Shown here: positions 34,426 to 43,271 of the stretch, piece after piece | How the letters are laid out: each line of letters starts with the position of its first letter | Numbering within the stretch: position 1 is the first letter of the stretch | DNA from: an uncultured Alphaproteobacteria bacterium | GTDB lineage: Bacteria > Pseudomonadota > Alphaproteobacteria > RF32 > CAG-239 | Reading direction: 5' to 3' | Assembly: GCA_934254675.1 (NCBI GenBank) | Contig: CAKQLP010000007.1 | Span: 23,969-87,968 of the forward strand | DNA: 64,000 bases | The notes under the pieces: generated by a model | The model's database searches: none | What the model was told of the DNA's origin: nothing | What the model saw: only the letters and a program-made list of their open reading frames with translations | Translations under genes and position numbers: made by a program

Positions 34426-35220
34426 TTGGAAAAATTTGAGCCAGAACGGAATACCCCATTCTCCGCCATTCTCGGACTTATTCCGAGAATCCATGTCAAA
34501 CATTCTTTTTCATTGGATACTCGGGGCACGCCCGAGTATGAAGCGGACTTGATGGTGAATACTCGGGTCACGTCCGAGAATGACCATAAAGTCATGCAGT
34601 GCGGACGAAGCATGATTGAAATGCTCGGAGTTCTCGCCATCATCGGTGTTTTAAGCGTCGGTGGTATTGCCGGTTATTCCAAAGCCATGATGCAATTTAA
34701 AATTAATAAAACATTACAAGGAATTACTGAAATTATCACCAATATCCGCACACTTTATGCGCAACAAAAAGACTTTAATGGTTTATATACAGATGTAGCT
34801 ATCTCCACTGGTATTGTTCCTGATTATTTATCGGACCAATATGGAAGCGTATATCTTCCTGTCGGTGGCTATATATTTATGGGACCAGGATATAAATATG
34901 TTACTAATGGTTACAATAATAATGAAACCTTTAATATGCGAATAGCATATATACCTAAAGAAGCATGCATCGCCCTTGCAACCACTGACTGGGGCTCTAT
35001 CTCATCTACCGGAGTTGCCGGTATAGCCGTTGGAGATATTTCAGAAAGTGGAGCATTAGATTATGATATTACCCCAAACTGCAATACCCAAGGTGTCACA
35101 CAAAACTATACCGATGGCTATTATGCTTGTTCCGGTCAAAAAATATCACCAGCCATCGCTTCTCAATATTGCAAAGACAATAGCAGTTATAATAATTTCA
35201 CTATTAAAATTGTAAAGTAA
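34426..35220 (+). CDS. Type IV pilin-like protein (copy 4, long leader)
   Basis: 264 residues as the open frame from TTG 34426; the true start is probably ATG 34325 once the CT tract is in phase, or possibly ATG 34594 (MQCGRSMIEML). G/RSMIE is at residue 60, far from the start, which is unusual: residues 10-55 are translated from palindromic repeats (LGLIPRI, TPEYEADLMV, SENDH). The pilin part has the shared helix and KEACIALATTDWGSISSTGV, the C-LAT-DWG motif, then several Cys near the C-terminus. Strong terminator after the stop. Confidence 0.75.
   Translation: MEKFEPERNTPFSAILGLIPRIHVKHSFSLDTRGTPEYEADLMVNTRVTSENDHKVMQCGRSMIEMLGVLAIIGVLSVGGIAGYSKAMMQFKINKTLQGITEIITNIRTLYAQQKDFNGLYTDVAISTGIVPDYLSDQYGSVYLPVGGYIFMGPGYKYVTNGYNNNETFNMRIAYIPKEACIALATTDWGSISSTGVAGIAVGDISESGALDYDITPNCNTQGVTQNYTDGYYACSGQKISPAIASQYCKDNSSYNNFTIKIVK
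34468..34581. repeat. Three palindromic units inside the pilin copy 4 leader
   Basis: 23-bp palindromes at 34468-34490 (ATTCTCGGA core), 34517-34539 (ATACTCGGG core) and 34559-34581 (mixed core). Same family as 13743-13814 and 54365-54475. Confidence 0.85.
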
Positions 35221-35236
35221 TCTGTTTTTACAACAT

Positions 35237-35269
35237 AAAAGCTCCGAAGGCGCAAACCTCGGAGCTTTT
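35237..35269. terminator. Bidirectional terminator
   Basis: AAAAGCTCCGA / TCGGAGCTTTT, 11-bp stem, between the pilin copy 4 stop and the convergent 35273 gene. Confidence 0.85.
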
Positions 35270-35272
35270 GAC

Positions 35273-35467
35273 TTAGATAAAGCATAATATCCATATCAGT
35301 ACCGCCACCCAAATAACAACAAGTACAGATATAGCTATACGCTGTTTAAGAACATCTGCAATTGGACTGTGCCAAAAGCCTAAACGGCTTCCCAGCATAA
35401 AGACAATTAACAGCAACAGCAGTACAATAACCGCCAGAATCGTTACAATGATTGACACTACATTCAT
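35273..35467 (-). CDS. Small membrane protein
   Basis: 64 residues with two hydrophobic helices (about 5-25 and 43-62) and a short basic loop between them. No family recognised. Its ATG overlaps the stop of the upstream 101-residue gene (ATGA), so the two are translated together. Confidence 0.6.
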   Translation of the reverse strand: MNVVSIIVTILAVIVLLLLLIVFMLGSRLGFWHSPIADVLKQRIAISVLVVIWVAVLIWILCFI

Positions 35468-35769
35468 AAATGCATGTTTTTGCGGTAGATGGACAATGTT
35501 TTGTTCAAAACCTTGAGTTCCGGTTTAGAGGAAAGTGTTTTCGTCACAGAAAACATAATCTCATCACCTTTGCGCGTTAGAGAAAAAACTTCCTCATTCG
35601 CTCTAAAGGGCTTTCCCTCAAAAGCAAACTCCTGAAACCTTTCCAGATTCTCCGGTGCTGACAGCAAGCCTTTTTCGCTTTGATACACATTTTCAACTTC
35701 AAGCGTCAAAACAACATCTGTCCAACCTTGTTCAATGTAACGAACCTTACCTTTAATAAAATACGCCAT
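35464..35769 (-). CDS. Hypothetical small soluble protein
   Basis: 101 residues, predicted beta-rich, no signal peptide or membrane segment (starts MAYFIKGKVRYIEQGWTDVV). No family recognised. No clear ribosome binding site before the ATG. Two-gene unit with the small membrane protein, coupled by a 4-base overlap. Confidence 0.6.
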   Translation of the reverse strand: MAYFIKGKVRYIEQGWTDVVLTLEVENVYQSEKGLLSAPENLERFQEFAFEGKPFRANEEVFSLTRKGDEIMFSVTKTLSSKPELKVLNKTLSIYRKNMHL

Positions 35770-35842
35770 AATAAAAAAATAAATAATTAACTAAACATAT
35801 TTTTTATAACAAAAAATTAGACAAAAGTCAAGCAATATAAAA

Positions 35843-35883
35843 AAAGAAAACCCCAAATAACACATATTCGGAGTTTTCTTTAA
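35843..35883 (-). terminator. Intrinsic terminator of tsf
   Basis: AAAGAAAACTCC / GGGGTTTTCTTT on the minus strand with a 14-nt loop, 15 nt past the tsf stop. Confidence 0.75.
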
Positions 35884-35898
35884 AAAGATTTAATTAAA

Positions 35899-36831
35899 CT
35901 ATTTGTTCAATTGTGCTGCAACTTCAGCGGCAAAATCTTCTTCTTTTTTCTGCAAACCATCACCAAGTTTGAAGAATACGAAATCGGTCAATTTAATTTC
36001 AGAACCACATTCTTTAGCGGCATCGGCAACAATGTCTTTAATTTTCTTGTCCGGATCCATAATAAATGCTTGCTCTTCTAAAACAACTTCTTCATAGAAC
36101 TTGCGAATACGACCTTCAACCATTTTTTCGATAATGTTTTCTGGTTTGCCAGAAGCTTTTGCTTGTTCAGCAAAAATTGATTTTTCATGTTCAACAGCTT
36201 CCGGAGCAACACCGGCAATATTCAAAGCAATTGGAGCAGTAGCCGCAATATGCATAGCAATATGCTTACCTAATTCTTCTAATTTTGCTTTATCAGCATT
36301 AGATTCCAAAGCTACCAATACGCCGATTTTACCCAAACCATTGTGAACGGCGTTGTGAACATATGAGCAAACCAAACCATTGTTTACGCTAATAACTTTA
36401 GCACGGCGCAAATTCATATTTTCACCGATTTTTGCAATCATATCAGTCAAGCGTTCGCCAAATGTTTTGCCATCACTGCATTTAGGGCAAACAAAAGCTT
36501 TCATAGCTTCAACATCGCCGTTGCAACGCAAAGCAACTTTAGCGGCGTCTTCAACATATTGTTGGAAAATTTCATTTTTAGCGACAAAATCTGTTTCGGA
36601 GTTAACTTCAACAGCGGCACCTTTATTTCCGTCAACTGCAACAGAAACCAAACCTTCCGCAGCAACACGGCTAGATTTTTTAGCAGCCGAAGCCAAACCT
36701 TTTTTACGCAACCAGTCAACAGCTTGTTCCATATTGCCGTTGGCTTCAACCAATGCTTTTTTACAATCCAACATACCGGCGCCGGTAGTCTCTCTCAATT
36801 CTTTAACCATAGCGGCTGTAATATCTGCCAT
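35899..36831 (-). CDS. tsf: Elongation factor Ts
   Basis: 310 residues, standard length. Signatures LRETTGAGMLDCKKALVEAN (residues 11-30) and AVEVNSETDFVAKNEIFQ (near 73). It is the nucleotide exchange factor for EF-Tu. Follows rpsB by about 115 nt, the usual rpsB-tsf order, and has its own ribosome binding site (GAGGAA). Confidence 0.97.
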   Translation of the reverse strand: MADITAAMVKELRETTGAGMLDCKKALVEANGNMEQAVDWLRKKGLASAAKKSSRVAAEGLVSVAVDGNKGAAVEVNSETDFVAKNEIFQQYVEDAAKVALRCNGDVEAMKAFVCPKCSDGKTFGERLTDMIAKIGENMNLRRAKVISVNNGLVCSYVHNAVHNGLGKIGVLVALESNADKAKLEELGKHIAMHIAATAPIALNIAGVAPEAVEHEKSIFAEQAKASGKPENIIEKMVEGRIRKFYEEVVLEEQAFIMDPDKKIKDIVADAAKECGSEIKLTDFVFFKLGDGLQKKEEDFAAEVAAQLNK

Positions 36832-36946
36832 TTTAAATTCCTCTTGTATAACTTTATATATATTTTAGATTTTGTGCGGCGCGGCAATTATATTCCATAA
36901 CCACCGCGCCGTTTTTAATATTCAACCTTCAAAGAAGTACTTATAC

Positions 36947-37750
36947 TTATTCAGCTGTTTCAGCATCGGCTTTTTTGCGTGATGCTCTTTTCTTTGGAGC
37001 GGCTTTTTCTTCTGTTTCAGCAGCTTCAGCATCAGAAACTTCTAAGCCTTTTGCGGCCATTTCTGCCTGAACACCATCCAAAACAGCGTCAGAAACCAAA
37101 TCACAATAGAATTGGATAGCGCGAATAGCGTCATCGTTGCCCGGAACCGGGAATTCAACTTCATTCGGATTAGCATTGGTATCAATAATACCAACAACAG
37201 GAATACCCAATTTTTTAGCTTCTTTAATAGCCAAAGATTCTTTAGGAGTGTCAATCACAAACAACATATCCGGTTGACCGCCCATATCTTTAATACCATC
37301 CAAAGTAACCGCTAATTTTTCGCGTTCTTTTTTCAGGTTCATAACTTCTTTTTTGGTATATCCTTCATAAGCGTTGTTAGCTTCCATTTCGTTAAGCTTG
37401 TTCAAACGGGAAATTGATTTATAAACCGTTTTCCAGTTTGTCAACATACCGCCCAACCAACGATAGTTAACATAATATTGACCGCAACGGCCAGCGCTTT
37501 CTTTAACAATGTCTTGAGCTTGACGTTTTGTAGCAACAAACAAAACTTTACCGCCGTTGGCAGCAACATCGCGAACAGCATTCAAAGCATTGTAAAGCAT
37601 TGGATAAGTTTTTTGCAAATCGATAATGTGAATATTATCTTTTTTTCCGTAAATAAACGGAGCCATCTGTGGGTTCCAGCGACGAGCATGGTGTCCAAAG
37701 TGTACGCCGGCTTCAACCATTTGGCGCAAAGTAAAAGTAGGAAGTGTCAT
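36947..37750 (-). CDS. rpsB: 30S ribosomal protein S2
   Basis: 267 residues. Signature TLRQMVEAGVHFGHHARRWN at the N-terminus, FIYGKKDNIHIIDLQKT, and FVIDTPKESLAIKEAKKLGI near 170. The C-terminus has an Ala/Glu/Lys-rich extension (EEKAAPKKRASRKKADAE). AAAGGA precedes the ATG. Confidence 0.97.
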   Translation of the reverse strand: MTLPTFTLRQMVEAGVHFGHHARRWNPQMAPFIYGKKDNIHIIDLQKTYPMLYNALNAVRDVAANGGKVLFVATKRQAQDIVKESAGRCGQYYVNYRWLGGMLTNWKTVYKSISRLNKLNEMEANNAYEGYTKKEVMNLKKEREKLAVTLDGIKDMGGQPDMLFVIDTPKESLAIKEAKKLGIPVVGIIDTNANPNEVEFPVPGNDDAIRAIQFYCDLVSDAVLDGVQAEMAAKGLEVSDAEAAETEEKAAPKKRASRKKADAETAE

Positions 37751-38033
37751 TTTTATATATCCTTTATTTTCCGGTTAAACCTCCGCAGACTTCGGCTTTT
37801 GACAGCACCGGAGCGAATAAGTTTGAGCTTGTCCGCCTGTCTGCGTGCGAAATTATAAAGCCGCACCATTGCGACTTCTGGCGTATTTTTAACATAAATC
37901 TATAAATTTGCAAGCATTTTTTATATTTTTTGCTGCTAAAAATTTTGTTGTTTACGGATTGGGGTTTTTGCTTGTTTTTTGCCGGAATGTTTTGTATTTT
38001 AAGAGCAATTTTACAGATAGTTTTGAGGTTGAA
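37751..38033. promoter_or_regulatory. rpsB leader and divergent parE promoter region
   Basis: 283 nt between divergent rpsB and parE. On the minus strand the rpsB leader can form a long hairpin: GCAGAC near 37847 pairs with GTCTGC near 37786, directly above the rpsB ribosome binding site. Such leaders often serve S2 autoregulation; no specific motif was matched. The parE side is AT-rich with no clear promoter. Confidence 0.45.
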
Positions 38034-40025
38034 ATGACAGATTTGTTTGACTCGTCCACCGCGCCGGCAAAAAATGAATATTCGGCGCAAGATATTGAAG
38101 TGCTGGAAGGCTTGGAGCCTGTCCGTCACCGCCCAGGTATGTATATCGGCGGAACGGATATTCAGGCTATGCACCACTTGGTTGCCGAAATTCTGGATAA
38201 CTCAATGGACGAAGCCGTAGCCGGTTTTGCCAATCATATTGACGTGGTTATGAACGCCGACGGCACTGTGACAATCGCCGACAACGGACGCGGCATTCCG
38301 GTTGACGCCCATCCGAAATATCCGGACAAGTCGGCTTTGGAAGTTATTTTAACCACCCTGCACTCCGGCGGAAAATTCGGCGGCGGCGCATATAAAGTTT
38401 CGGGCGGCTTGCACGGCGTGGGACTTTCGGTGGTAAACGCTTTGTCCGAAAAACTGGTCGTGGAAGTGGCAAGAGAGAAAAAACTTTATCGGCAAGAATA
38501 TTCTCGCGGCAAGCCGTTAACTCCGTTGGAACTTGTCGGCAATTGCCCTAACCGCCGCGGAACTTCCATAACGTTTAAGCCCGATGCCGAAATTTTCGAG
38601 GGTAATAACAAATTTATTCCTAACCGCATATATCGCATGGCGCGTTCTAAGGCTTTTTTATTTAAGGGAATTAAAATAAATTGGAGTTGCGCGCCCGAGT
38701 TGATTGCCAACGGCGAATCGACTCCGCAAAAAGCCGAACTCCATTATCCGAACGGATTGGCCGACTTTTTGAACATTCAAATCGGCGAGCGTAGCACTAT
38801 TAACCGCGCGGCTTTTGTCGGCGAATCGGAACTTGCCAATAATGAAGGTCGGGTGGAATGGGCTATCACATGGCCGGTAGATGAAAATGGTTTTTCATAT
38901 TCTTATTGCAACACGGTTATCACTCCTGAAGGCGGGACACACGAAACAGGATTTAGAGCCGCTTTACTCCGCGGCCTGAAAGAATATGGCGAAATGGCCG
39001 GTTTCAAAAAAATTACGGCTGTCACTGCCGAAGATTTTTTAAATAACGCCTGCTTAATGCTCTCCGTATTTATTACCGACCCGCAATTTCAAGGACAGAC
39101 AAAGGATAAACTGACCTCGACCAAAGCTGTTCGTCTGGTGGAGACCGCCGTAAAAGATTCTTTTGACCACTGGATTGCTTCCGATGTGGAAAACGCCAAA
39201 GCTTTAATCGAATATGTGTTGGATAGAGCCGAAGCCCGCAAAAAGAAAAAAGAAGAAAAAGTTCAAAACCGCAAAGCCCCGACAAAAAAACTTCGTCTGC
39301 CGGGGAAACTTGCCGACTGCTCGCAAGCCGCCGCCGAAAATACTGAAATTTTTATTGTCGAGGGTGATTCCGCCGGCGGTTCGGCAAAACAGGGACGCGA
39401 TCGCGTCACACAGGCCATTTTACCTTTGCGCGGTAAGATTTTGAACGTAGCCAGTGCGTCTTTGGAACGTATTTCACAAAACCAAGAAATTAAAGACATG
39501 ATTGAAGCCTTGGGCTGCGGGGTTAAAGACAACTATAATGAAGACAATCTGCGCTATGAAAAAATCATTATCATGACCGATGCCGACGTGGACGGCGCGC
39601 ATATTACCTCATTGTTAATGACGTTTTTCTATCAGCATATGCCAAAGTTGATTGAAAACGGACATCTTTATATCGCCACACCGCCTCTATATAAAATTGT
39701 GGCCGGCGGCAAAAACTATTACGCTTTAGACGATGAAGAAAAAGACAAAATTTTAGCAAAAGTGGTAAAAGGAAACGCTAAACCGGATATCAGCCGTTTT
39801 AAAGGTTTGGGAGAAATGAGCCCGCAACAGCTGAAAGAAACCACCATGGATAAAAACAATCGTATTTTGCTACGCGTGGTAATTCCAAACACTTCAACCG
39901 AAGAAGGGCGCGCCGAAGATTTTGAAACACGCCGTCAAGTTGAACGTCTGATGGGTAAAGATCCGGAACAACGTTTCCGCTTTATTATCGAACGCGCCAA
40001 ATTTGTTGATAATTTGGATATTTAA
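38034..40025 (+). CDS. parE: DNA topoisomerase IV subunit B
   Basis: 663 residues from ATG 38034 (GAGG just upstream; the frame is open 126 nt further, but without a site). GHKL ATPase: EILDNSMDEAVAGFA, DNGRGIPVDAHPKYPDKSALE, GGLHGVGLSVVNALS. TOPRIM: FIVEGDSAGGSAKQGRDR and the metal-binding DADVDGAHI. Length (short, without the GyrB insert) and alphaproteobacterial ParE features favour ParE over GyrB. With ParC it separates daughter chromosomes. Confidence 0.92.
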   Translation: MTDLFDSSTAPAKNEYSAQDIEVLEGLEPVRHRPGMYIGGTDIQAMHHLVAEILDNSMDEAVAGFANHIDVVMNADGTVTIADNGRGIPVDAHPKYPDKSALEVILTTLHSGGKFGGGAYKVSGGLHGVGLSVVNALSEKLVVEVAREKKLYRQEYSRGKPLTPLELVGNCPNRRGTSITFKPDAEIFEGNNKFIPNRIYRMARSKAFLFKGIKINWSCAPELIANGESTPQKAELHYPNGLADFLNIQIGERSTINRAAFVGESELANNEGRVEWAITWPVDENGFSYSYCNTVITPEGGTHETGFRAALLRGLKEYGEMAGFKKITAVTAEDFLNNACLMLSVFITDPQFQGQTKDKLTSTKAVRLVETAVKDSFDHWIASDVENAKALIEYVLDRAEARKKKKEEKVQNRKAPTKKLRLPGKLADCSQAAAENTEIFIVEGDSAGGSAKQGRDRVTQAILPLRGKILNVASASLERISQNQEIKDMIEALGCGVKDNYNEDNLRYEKIIIMTDADVDGAHITSLLMTFFYQHMPKLIENGHLYIATPPLYKIVAGGKNYYALDDEEKDKILAKVVKGNAKPDISRFKGLGEMSPQQLKETTMDKNNRILLRVVIPNTSTEEGRAEDFETRRQVERLMGKDPEQRFRFIIERAKFVDNLDI

Positions 40026-40104
40026 ACAAAAAAAGTATTGCAGTTTTTGACAAAATAGATTAGAGTTATGGACAATAATTTATAATTCTAATATTTTTGT
40101 GTTT

Positions 40105-40386
40105 ATGGTTTTGAAAGTTTTTTGCGGTCATGTCGCAAATATTTTTATTCAGAAAGACTGGGCGATTTTAGAAATAAAAGTTTCCACGCGTCGTTTTTTG
40201 GATAAAAATGGTTGTCTGAGACAAAATCAATGGCCCGAGACTAACACTTGGCTTTATGTTGCAAAGTTTTGGGGATTTAATCTGTTTCACAATAGAGAAA
40301 AACTGGAACAGCTTAAACCAAACGACAGAGTCATGGTTTCCTATAATGGGATTAATTGCGAACAAATCAGCTTAAAAAAGCTCTAA
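40105..40386 (+). CDS. Hypothetical small protein
   Basis: 93 residues from ATG 40105 (a GTG two codons earlier is possible; no clear ribosome binding site). Beta-rich, for example DWAILEIKVSTRRFLDKNG and LKPNDRVMVSYNGINC, which could be an OB-like fold. No family recognised. It follows parE by about 80 nt and ends at a bidirectional terminator. Confidence 0.6.
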   Translation: MVLKVFCGHVANIFIQKDWAILEIKVSTRRFLDKNGCLRQNQWPETNTWLYVAKFWGFNLFHNREKLEQLKPNDRVMVSYNGINCEQISLKKL

Positions 40387-40390
40387 AATA

Positions 40391-40424
40391 AAAAAGCCGC
40401 AAGCATCAACTTGCAGCTTTTTTA
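40391..40424. terminator. Bidirectional terminator
   Basis: AAAAAGCCGCAAG / CTTGCAGCTTTTTT hairpin between convergent genes 40105 and 40427. Confidence 0.82.
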
Positions 40425-40426
40425 TT

Positions 40427-40837
40427 TTACCAGTAATCTCCAAAGAACAAACCAACAACACTTTTAAGCATTTCGGAAATGATAAAAACAATCGTGAGAT
40501 AAGACACTCCGGTCATAACATTACCCTCATGCACACTGGTTGCACCTCCCATAAATGTCACCGCGCCAAAACACATGACAAAAACGGCTCCGACCAGCAG
40601 AAAAAAGATATTCAGACCCCACAGCCACTTTTCTTTTTTCGTTTGAGAGCGCTCGGAGATATCCTTCGGATCATTAATAACTTTTCCTTCAAAAAGAAAC
40701 CCTCGCTCGCCTTTCATCAGACGTTTGAGCAGCCGATAATTGTTGGAAGACACAACAAACGCCTGAGCAAGAGCAAAAAAGATTGTCAAGCCCACCAATG
40801 TTGTTTCCATCATAAGAATAAAGGATTGAGAAACCAT
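40427..40837 (-). CDS. Membrane protein of unknown function
   Basis: 136 residues with three likely membrane helices (about 10-30, 72-95, 108-130) and a basic cytoplasmic loop (RLLKRLMKGERGFLFEGK). No family recognised. Single gene between parE-side genes and trpS; no clear ribosome binding site. Confidence 0.6.
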   Translation of the reverse strand: MVSQSFILMMETTLVGLTIFFALAQAFVVSSNNYRLLKRLMKGERGFLFEGKVINDPKDISERSQTKKEKWLWGLNIFFLLVGAVFVMCFGAVTFMGGATSVHEGNVMTGVSYLTIVFIISEMLKSVVGLFFGDYW

Positions 40838-41008
40838 ACAAAAATAATTTTAAAAAACGACATAAAAATTAAATTTATTATGTATTGTAAAACAAAATTT
40901 TTTTTTGTCAATATTTTGCTTTTAAAATCCGGAATAAATATGATTGCCCCTTGCCTTTTATAAAGAGTAATGATAAAAACAAAAGCAAGTGTTTTGTTGG
41001 AGAAAAAG

Positions 41009-42067
41009 ATGAAAAAGATTATTTTAACGGGCGACCGCCCAACCGGAAAATTGCACGTTGGACATTATGTCGGTTCACTGGCAGAGCGTGTAAAATTACA
41101 AAATTCTGGAATTTATGATGAAATTAACATTATGATTGCCGATGCGCAGGCATTGACTGATAACGCGGAACATCCGGAAAAAGTTCGCCAAAATATTTTA
41201 CAAGTGGCGTTGGATTATTTAGCTTGCGGAATTAATCCCGAAAAATCGACCATATTTATTCAATCCATGGTGCCGCAATTAACAGAATTGGCTTTTTATT
41301 ATCAAAATTTGGTGACGGTATCTCGTTTACAACGCAACCCGACAGTTAAAACCGAAATTCAGATGAGAAATTTTGCAACAAGCATTCCGGTCGGCTTTTT
41401 TTGCTACCCTATAAGTCAAGCCGCCGACATCACAGCCTTTAGAGCCACTGACGTTCCGGCTGGTGAAGACCAAGAACCAATGTTGGAACAATGCCGTGAA
41501 ATTGTTAACAAATTTAACAGCGCCTATGGCGAAACTTTGGTTGAACCTAAAATTGTTTTGCCTTCTAATAAAGCTTGCCTACGGCTACCGGGGATAGACG
41601 GCAAAGCTAAAATGAGCAAGTCTTTGGGCAATTGCATATATCTGTCAGATGAACCAGAAGACATTCGGAAAAAGGTTATGTCCATGTTTACGGATCCCAA
41701 CCATTTGCGGGTAGAAGACCCTGGGCAAGTAGAAGGCAATCCGGTGTTTATCTATTTAGACGCATTCAGTAAACCGGAACATTTTGCCGAATTTTTGCCA
41801 GACTATCAAAACCTTGAGGAGCTAAAAGCCCACTATCAACGAGGCGGTCTTGGTGATGTTAAAGTAAAAAAATTCTTGAATAACGTTTTACAAGCTGAGT
41901 TGGAGCCTATCCGCACCCGCCGCAAAATTTGGGAACAAAAGTTGCCGGAAGTTCTTGAAATTTTGAAACAAGGCAGTGCTGTTGCCGAAGCCAAAGCGGC
42001 ATCCATGTTGGCTGACGTTCGCAAAGCTATGAAAATTAATTACTTTGACAGCGACGTTTTGCTCTAA
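41009..42067 (+). CDS. trpS: Tryptophanyl-tRNA synthetase
   Basis: 352 residues from ATG 41009, chosen because GGAG lies 9 nt upstream; the longer frame adds 13 residues before the canonical start. Class I motifs: HIGH-type KLHVGHYVGS (residues 13-22) and KMSKS in KAKMSKSLGN (near 199). Substrate motif GDRPTG at the N-terminus. Charges tRNA-Trp. Single gene with a terminator. Confidence 0.96.
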   Translation: MKKIILTGDRPTGKLHVGHYVGSLAERVKLQNSGIYDEINIMIADAQALTDNAEHPEKVRQNILQVALDYLACGINPEKSTIFIQSMVPQLTELAFYYQNLVTVSRLQRNPTVKTEIQMRNFATSIPVGFFCYPISQAADITAFRATDVPAGEDQEPMLEQCREIVNKFNSAYGETLVEPKIVLPSNKACLRLPGIDGKAKMSKSLGNCIYLSDEPEDIRKKVMSMFTDPNHLRVEDPGQVEGNPVFIYLDAFSKPEHFAEFLPDYQNLEELKAHYQRGGLGDVKVKKFLNNVLQAELEPIRTRRKIWEQKLPEVLEILKQGSAVAEAKAASMLADVRKAMKINYFDSDVLL

Positions 42068-42090
42068 AATCTTATTAATTTTTTAGATTG

Positions 42091-42120
42091 AGCACCGACA
42101 TAACATCGGTGCTTTTCTTT
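42091..42120 (+). terminator. Intrinsic terminator of trpS
   Basis: AGCACCGA / TCGGTGCT with a 7-nt loop, then TTTCTTT. Confidence 0.85.
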
Positions 42121-42122
42121 AT

Positions 42123-42160
42123 AAAAAAAGAAACGCCCGAGTTAGGAGCAAGGACGTTTC
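42123..42160 (-). terminator. Intrinsic terminator of pilin copy 5
   Basis: Minus strand GAAACGTCC / GGGCGTTTC (9 pairs with one G-U), then TTTTTTT, about 100 nt past the pilin stop. A second small hairpin (CGCCG/CGGCG) lies at about 42168-42199. Confidence 0.7.
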
Positions 42161-42258
42161 GGAGAAAAACCGCCGTAATGAGAGTGAAAACCGGCGATTT
42201 GTGGAAAAACGGTCAACTTAAACTTTGTGCGAGCCTAAGCTTTTCTGTTTTTCCAAAC

Positions 42259-42993
42259 TCAGTAATATACCCAAGTGATTGAGTTGCCGTTTCCATCGGC
42301 AGAACAACCACCGGCCGCTTTAGCAACATTCATGGCACCATTTTTTGAGCACCAGTTTTCTGCGGTAGCACTTGTGCACCCAACCGCAAACGACGGTGCT
42401 GTGGATGTGTTCGCACCTGTAAGTGTGGCGCTGGCTAAAGCGGTGCCGGACTGACTAATGTTGTTGGATGCTTCATCAGAATCACCTCCTCCAGCAGCAA
42501 CCTTACCCGTGATTTTCATTCCCACAAAACCAGATGAGTAACCGGACCCCCAGTCATTGGTTGCCAAAGTCACGCATGCTTCTCTTGGCAAACCACCCAT
42601 GGTTAAAAAGAATCCTCTTTCTTTGCCGCTATCTGTACCGGCATCCATACCGGTAACTGTGGCTGCTCCAATCACAACTTTGCCCAAGAAAGCGTTTTGC
42701 AAACCATCATCATCTTTTGTTGGCGTCGCTGTAATTAATTCATCCGGCACCACGCCCATCTCCACAGCTGTTTTGTTGTTCAACCCGTTGTAATTTTGTT
42801 GCTGTGCGTACAAAGTTCTGATGTTGGTCACAATCATGGCAACGTTGTCCGCAACCTTGTTTGTTTTAAATTTATTCATGGCTTTTGAATAGCCGGCAAT
42901 ACCGCCGACGCTCAAAACACCAATAATAGCCAGCACACCCAACATTTCAATCATTGAACGACCGGACTGTTCTTCATATTTATAATTATTCAT
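42259..42993 (-). CDS. Type IV pilin-like protein (copy 5, with RNA leader)
   Basis: 244 residues. Leader MNNYKYEEQSG, cleavage at G/RSMIE, shared helix, then IRTLYAQQQNYNGLNNKTAV, which resembles copy 4 (IRTLYAQQKDFNGLYTDVAI). REACVTLATNDWGSGYSSGF gives the C-LAT-DWG motif. C-terminal part is Ala/Thr/Ser-rich with several Cys and ends NSITWVYY. GGAAGAG precedes the ATG. The third structured RNA leader ends 31 nt upstream. Confidence 0.87.
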   Translation of the reverse strand: MNNYKYEEQSGRSMIEMLGVLAIIGVLSVGGIAGYSKAMNKFKTNKVADNVAMIVTNIRTLYAQQQNYNGLNNKTAVEMGVVPDELITATPTKDDDGLQNAFLGKVVIGAATVTGMDAGTDSGKERGFFLTMGGLPREACVTLATNDWGSGYSSGFVGMKITGKVAAGGGDSDEASNNISQSGTALASATLTGANTSTAPSFAVGCTSATAENWCSKNGAMNVAKAAGGCSADGNGNSITWVYY

Positions 42994-43024
42994 TGTTTTT
43001 CTCTTCCATAATTCTTGTTAATAC

Positions 43025-43047
43025 AAAAAAAGCCACCGAAAGGCAGC
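43025..43047 (-). terminator. Attenuator-type terminator of RNA copy C
   Basis: GCUGCC-UUUC-GGUGGC followed by UUUUUUUG on the minus strand, 31 nt before the pilin ATG. Confidence 0.75.
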
Positions 43048-43215
43048 TGGAAGTTGGAAACTACTGAATGAAAAATAGTGTAGCATATTAGCTATGTACA
43101 TAGCCTATTTTGCTACCTTCCAGCCATATGACTAGAAGGTATATATGCAAATTTAACGTCCTTGCAAGACGTTCATTCCAGAGGCTTCCACACCCCAGAC
43201 AGACTATCGCCCATC
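43025..43215 (-). ncRNA. Pilin-leader structured RNA, copy C
   Basis: 191 nt on the minus strand; the most diverged copy. 5' hairpin GAUGGGC-GAUA-GUCUGUC; conserved AUAGUCUGUCUGGGGUGUG block; long-range helix GAAUGAA with UUCAUUC (43172-43178 with 43066-43072); hairpin AACGUC/GACGUU (43155-43173); a 9-pair hairpin ACCUUCUAG/CUGGAAGGU; a GCUAUG/CAUAGC hairpin enclosed by GUAGCA/UGCUAC; 3' terminator. Almost every stem differs in sequence from copies A and B but stays paired. Confidence 0.75.
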
Positions 43216-43271
43216 CATTTATTAGTATATCCGTAGATTTAAAAAAGTAAAGCAAAAATATTTTAAAATGG

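Noticed and set aside
41524..41739. Frames opposite trpS
   Set aside because: Antisense shadows of a well-supported synthetase gene.
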